Source: Actinomycetes bacterium
GTDB taxonomy: Bacteria; Actinomycetota; Acidimicrobiia; Acidimicrobiales; RAAP-2
Reading direction: 5' to 3'
NCBI GenBank assembly: GCA_021777285.1
Contig: JAJYDR010000040.1
Span: 1-17,273, forward strand
DNA: 17,273 nt
A program made the translations under genes and the position numbers. Positions 14,572 to 17,273 of this stretch are shown here, in pieces. The stretch's first letter is position 1. Every line of letters starts with the position of its first letter. The notes under the pieces are model-generated. The model searched no databases. It saw only the letters and a program-made list of their open reading frames with translations, and was not told where the DNA came from.

Positions 14572-15849
14572 ATGCGAACGTCGAAGTTCTTTGGAAGTGC
14601 AGCCGCGCTCGCGGTCCTATCGTTTGCGTTCCTGCCGTCGGTCTCGTCGTCGGGAACGGGACTCGCGACTGCTGGTTCGTTCGCACCGGTGTGCTTGCCG
14701 GCCGCGGCGGTCGGTGTCGCGAACTGCGACGCGATCCAACTGCTCAATCCCGCGGCGAACTGGCACGGATCGCACGTGCCGGTCATAAGTGCCGGCAAGG
14801 GAAACGGCAAGGGACCCGGCGGTGGTGGCAGTGGAGGCAGTAGTACGCCGTCGGGTTACCAGCCTGTTGACTTGCAGTCGGCCTATAACCTGACTAATGC
14901 TTCCGCGAACAATGGTTCTGGCATGACCGTCGCCATTGTGGATGCTTACAACGACCCGAACGCATTTCTGGATGTCAATGCCTATCGGCACTATTGGAAT
15001 ATTCCACTACTTACTTCTTCGACCTTTCAACAGGTCAACGGGGACGGAGGGCAATCGCTTCCGACTAATAACACGTCGTGGTCTGAGGAGATCTCGCTGG
15101 ACCTTGACATGGTCTCTGCGATCTGTCCGAAGTGCAGCATCATGCTCGTTGAGGCGAACTCCGCAAGTCTTGTTGACCTGGGTACGGCAGTCAATTACGC
15201 GGCGAATAACGGAGCCAGTGTGATCTCCAATAGCTACGGGGCGAAGGAGTTTTCGTCGGAGACCTCGTATGATTCTTACTACCAGCATTCCGTTCCGGTC
15301 ACGGTAAGTGCCGGCGACAGTGGGTATGGCGTTGAATACCCCGCTGCATCACCGTTTGTCACTTCGGTTGGTGGCACCTCGCTTACCCCTTCGACCGGTG
15401 GGTGGACTCAGACAGTCTGGTCGGGGACCGGGTCAGGCTGTTCCGCTGTGGAGCCAATGCCGTCATGGCAGAAGGTGATCAGTACCTCCTTGTGCTCGAT
15501 GCGAACGGTTGCCGATGTTGCCGCCGTGGCCGATCCGAACACGGGTGTGGCCGTTTACGATAGCTATGGTGAACCCGGCTGGATGGTGTTTGGCGGGACG
15601 AGTGTCGCGTCGCCCATCATTGCGTCGATCTACGCTCTGGCGCAAAGCTCCACCGGCGTGACGCAGGAGTCGGCGCAATCTCTCTACGTTCCTGGACTTA
15701 ATCCTGTGACGAGTGGTTCCAACGCTCACCACTGCACGAACTACCTATGCAACGCAGCCGACAGCCTCACCATCGGTACTGGCCAGTCGGCGTATTCCTA
15801 CAACGGCCCAACAGGCGTCGGAACACCGAACGGGTTAACAGGCTTCTAA
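14572..15849 (+). CDS. Secreted S53-family (sedolisin-like) serine-carboxyl peptidase
   Basis: A 425-residue exported protease, expected to cut proteins outside the cell, typically at acid pH. A signal peptide covers about 1-34 (MRTSKFFGSAAALAVLSFAF). A Gly/Ser/Lys linker (GKGNGKGPGGGGSGGSS, about 76-91) separates a short N-terminal segment from the catalytic domain, which starts YQPVDLQSAYNL. The serine-carboxyl triad is visible: E173 and D177 (SEEISLD), S344 (GGTSVASP), and oxyanion-type D249 (SAGDSG). ADVAAVADPNTG is the usual motif before the serine. The classical long activation prodomain is missing; only about 60 residues separate signal and linker. Cysteines occur in pairs, suggesting disulfides. 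ATG 14572 has GAGGAGA 5-11 bases upstream; the frame upstream is shadow. Stands alone, with no partner gene. Confidence 0.9.
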   Translation: MRTSKFFGSAAALAVLSFAFLPSVSSSGTGLATAGSFAPVCLPAAAVGVANCDAIQLLNPAANWHGSHVPVISAGKGNGKGPGGGGSGGSSTPSGYQPVDLQSAYNLTNASANNGSGMTVAIVDAYNDPNAFLDVNAYRHYWNIPLLTSSTFQQVNGDGGQSLPTNNTSWSEEISLDLDMVSAICPKCSIMLVEANSASLVDLGTAVNYAANNGASVISNSYGAKEFSSETSYDSYYQHSVPVTVSAGDSGYGVEYPAASPFVTSVGGTSLTPSTGGWTQTVWSGTGSGCSAVEPMPSWQKVISTSLCSMRTVADVAAVADPNTGVAVYDSYGEPGWMVFGGTSVASPIIASIYALAQSSTGVTQESAQSLYVPGLNPVTSGSNAHHCTNYLCNAADSLTIGTGQSAYSYNGPTGVGTPNGLTGF

Positions 15850-15909
15850 CGACAGTCGTTGGTTTGCGGTGCCGCGTCCGATGACGGCGATGTCAGTTGA
15901 TGGCTGAAC

Positions 15910-15928
15910 GCGACGCGCCACGCGTCGC
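15910..15928. terminator. Hairpin between convergent peptidase and antiporter genes
   Basis: GCGACGCG-CCA-CGCGTCGC is a perfect 8-base stem with a 3-base loop, midway between the stop of the peptidase gene (15849) and that of the antiporter gene on the other strand (15983). No T-run on either side. A two-way terminator is the likely role from its position. Confidence 0.5.
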
Positions 15929-15982
15929 AATACTGCGGCGCGTTGACGGTTCTACTAACTGAGCCGGTGACTGACGACTGCG

Positions 15983-17197
15983 CTAATCGGCCAGCGTGGC
16001 CGAATCGTCGTCCGCCATGGTCGTCTCGAGCTCGTCGCTGCGGAACGGCAAAAGCCGTTTGGTGATGACCGGAAAGATGATCGCTGAGAGCGCCGCGGTC
16101 ACGACGAGCGCACCGTAGTTGCGCGAGCTCAGCAGTCCATTGCTGCGACCAATCTCGGCCGTTGCGATGAGCAGGGTGAGCGGCGCCATCAGCGACGTAG
16201 CGCCGGCCGCCGAGAGCCGCCACGAGTAGCCGCGGGCTCGCAAATACGGCGCGATGATGAGACGCGGCACGCTAATGATCACGAGCACCAAGCCGATCGT
16301 GGGAAGCAGTCCCACGATGTCAGCGCGCAGTGGCGTCTGCAGGCCGACCGTGAGAAAGAACATCGGAATGAAGTAGCTGTTCGCGAGGCTCGTCATGCGC
16401 GAGGCGATGGCCTTGGCGTTGCCCATGACGGCGCGGAAGATGACCCCCGCGAGCAGCGCGCCGAGCACGGTTGGAATGTGGTCGAGTCCGGCGAAGGCCA
16501 CTACGACGAAGAGCAGGGCGAAGGTTCCTCGCAGTCCGACCTCGACCGGGTCGTCGCGCAGGAACCACCGGTGGAAGTGCCGCGGCACTCGCTGGCGGGC
16601 CCGGCTGAGAACCCGCAACGCGACGATCGTGAAGACGATCAGGAGAAGCGTGCGCGTGCCGAGCAGCAGGGTGGTTGCCAGGGAGTCGTGCTTGCTCGCC
16701 ACGCTCACGGCGTTGAGCACGATGAGATAGACGATCTCGGCGCCGGTACCGACCATCAGCACGTCATTGGCGAATCGCTCGCCCATCCACCCGTGGACGT
16801 GCAGGATCGGGACGGTCACCCCGACCGAGGTGGCCGCACCGGCGAGGACCCATATGGTGGACGCCCCGGCCAGGTGGCCGATGACGAGGGACGAGGACAG
16901 GAGCGAGACGGCGAAGAGTCCCATCCCAAAGCTCAGGTTGGCCCGCGACGCTCGGCCAATCTTATGAAAGTCGAACTCCAGGCCGACGAGGAACATCAGG
17001 ATCAAGAAACCAAGACCGCCGAGCGTCGCCACGACGCCATTGCTCGCCGTGAGGTCCTTGGGGACGACGAAGGCGAGCGCAATGCCCGTGACGAGTTCCA
17101 CGACCGCTCCCGGGACGCCGACCAGTTCGCCGATGAGCGGACCGGCAAAGGCGGCGACGGCGAGAACGGCGAGTAGCACGCTGACACTGAAGGACAT
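15983..17197 (-). CDS. CPA2-family cation/proton antiporter (Kef/NapA-like membrane domain)
   Basis: A 404-residue polytopic membrane protein of the Na+/H+ exchanger fold, exchanging a monovalent cation for protons. About 11-12 hydrophobic segments run through it. Typical parts are GALLAGVIFRAVMG, GGLGFLILMFLVGLEFDFHK near the N-terminal half, the AATSVGVTVPIL loop, and SYFIPMFFLTVGLQT. The C-terminus is a short acidic tail (ETTMADDDSATLAD); no RCK/TrkA_N regulatory domain follows within the gene. I choose ATG 17197 (MSFSVSVLLAVLAVAAFAGP) because AGGAAA lies 6 bases upstream; an in-frame start at 17236 would add 13 polar residues. It is on the strand opposite to all other genes. Ion choice (Na+ or K+) cannot be read with confidence. 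Confidence 0.9.
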   Translation of the reverse strand: MSFSVSVLLAVLAVAAFAGPLIGELVGVPGAVVELVTGIALAFVVPKDLTASNGVVATLGGLGFLILMFLVGLEFDFHKIGRASRANLSFGMGLFAVSLLSSSLVIGHLAGASTIWVLAGAATSVGVTVPILHVHGWMGERFANDVLMVGTGAEIVYLIVLNAVSVASKHDSLATTLLLGTRTLLLIVFTIVALRVLSRARQRVPRHFHRWFLRDDPVEVGLRGTFALLFVVVAFAGLDHIPTVLGALLAGVIFRAVMGNAKAIASRMTSLANSYFIPMFFLTVGLQTPLRADIVGLLPTIGLVLVIISVPRLIIAPYLRARGYSWRLSAAGATSLMAPLTLLIATAEIGRSNGLLSSRNYGALVVTAALSAIIFPVITKRLLPFRSDELETTMADDDSATLAD

Positions 17198-17273
17198 TGG
17201 GTTTCCTCGCTTCTGGTCGCCGAGCGATCGGAACACGGGGCGATCCGATAGTTCGACGCTAATTTTCGAATCT

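Noticed and set aside
16478..17176. 232-codon open frame on the plus strand opposite the antiporter
   Set aside because: It is highly charged, rich in Glu, Asp, Arg and His, and mirrors the antiporter codons; no family resemblance and no ribosome site.

Overview
The window looks like a chromosomal stretch of a high-GC actinobacterium. The evidence is G/C-rich third codon positions, GTG and TTG starts, many ATGA-type gene overlaps, a very large ATPase-LuxR regulator and a secreted S53-type peptidase. An acidimicrobial or related lineage would fit, but nothing here fixes the taxon. I see no rRNA, tRNA, CRISPR array, insertion sequence or phage gene.

Layout: 1-795 has no gene I can support. 796-4248 is a tight plus-strand trio: a 952-residue ATPase/LuxR regulator, a 110-residue unknown protein overlapping its 3' end, and a 94-residue signal-peptide protein overlapping the unknown gene by ATGA. 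A strong hairpin follows at 4357-4388. 4389-5110 is mostly non-coding, with what may be eroded coding sequence (4556-5043) and several inverted repeats in front of the next gene.

5111-13716 is one functional block, all on the plus strand. It holds an IclR-family regulator and a NitT/TauT-type ABC importer (periplasmic-type binding protein, two different permeases, ATPase). A five-gene catabolic operon follows: SDR oxidoreductase, second SDR, FAH-family hydrolase, carboxymuconolactone-decarboxylase-like protein, second FAH-family protein. All five genes overlap their neighbours by 1-4 bases. A related inverted repeat (TTCA-N5-TGAAA type) lies in front of the binding-protein gene, in front of the catabolic operon and, more weakly, in front of the regulator gene. 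This suggests one IclR regulon. The likely logic is import of a small organic acid or ring-derived compound, oxidation by the SDRs, and hydrolysis or decarboxylation of keto acids by the FAH and CMD proteins. The substrate cannot be read from sequence.

13994-15849 holds a small beta-rich protein of unknown function and a secreted S53 (sedolisin-like) serine-carboxyl peptidase. A CPA2-type cation/proton antiporter on the minus strand (15983-17197) converges on the peptidase, with a GC-rich hairpin between them.
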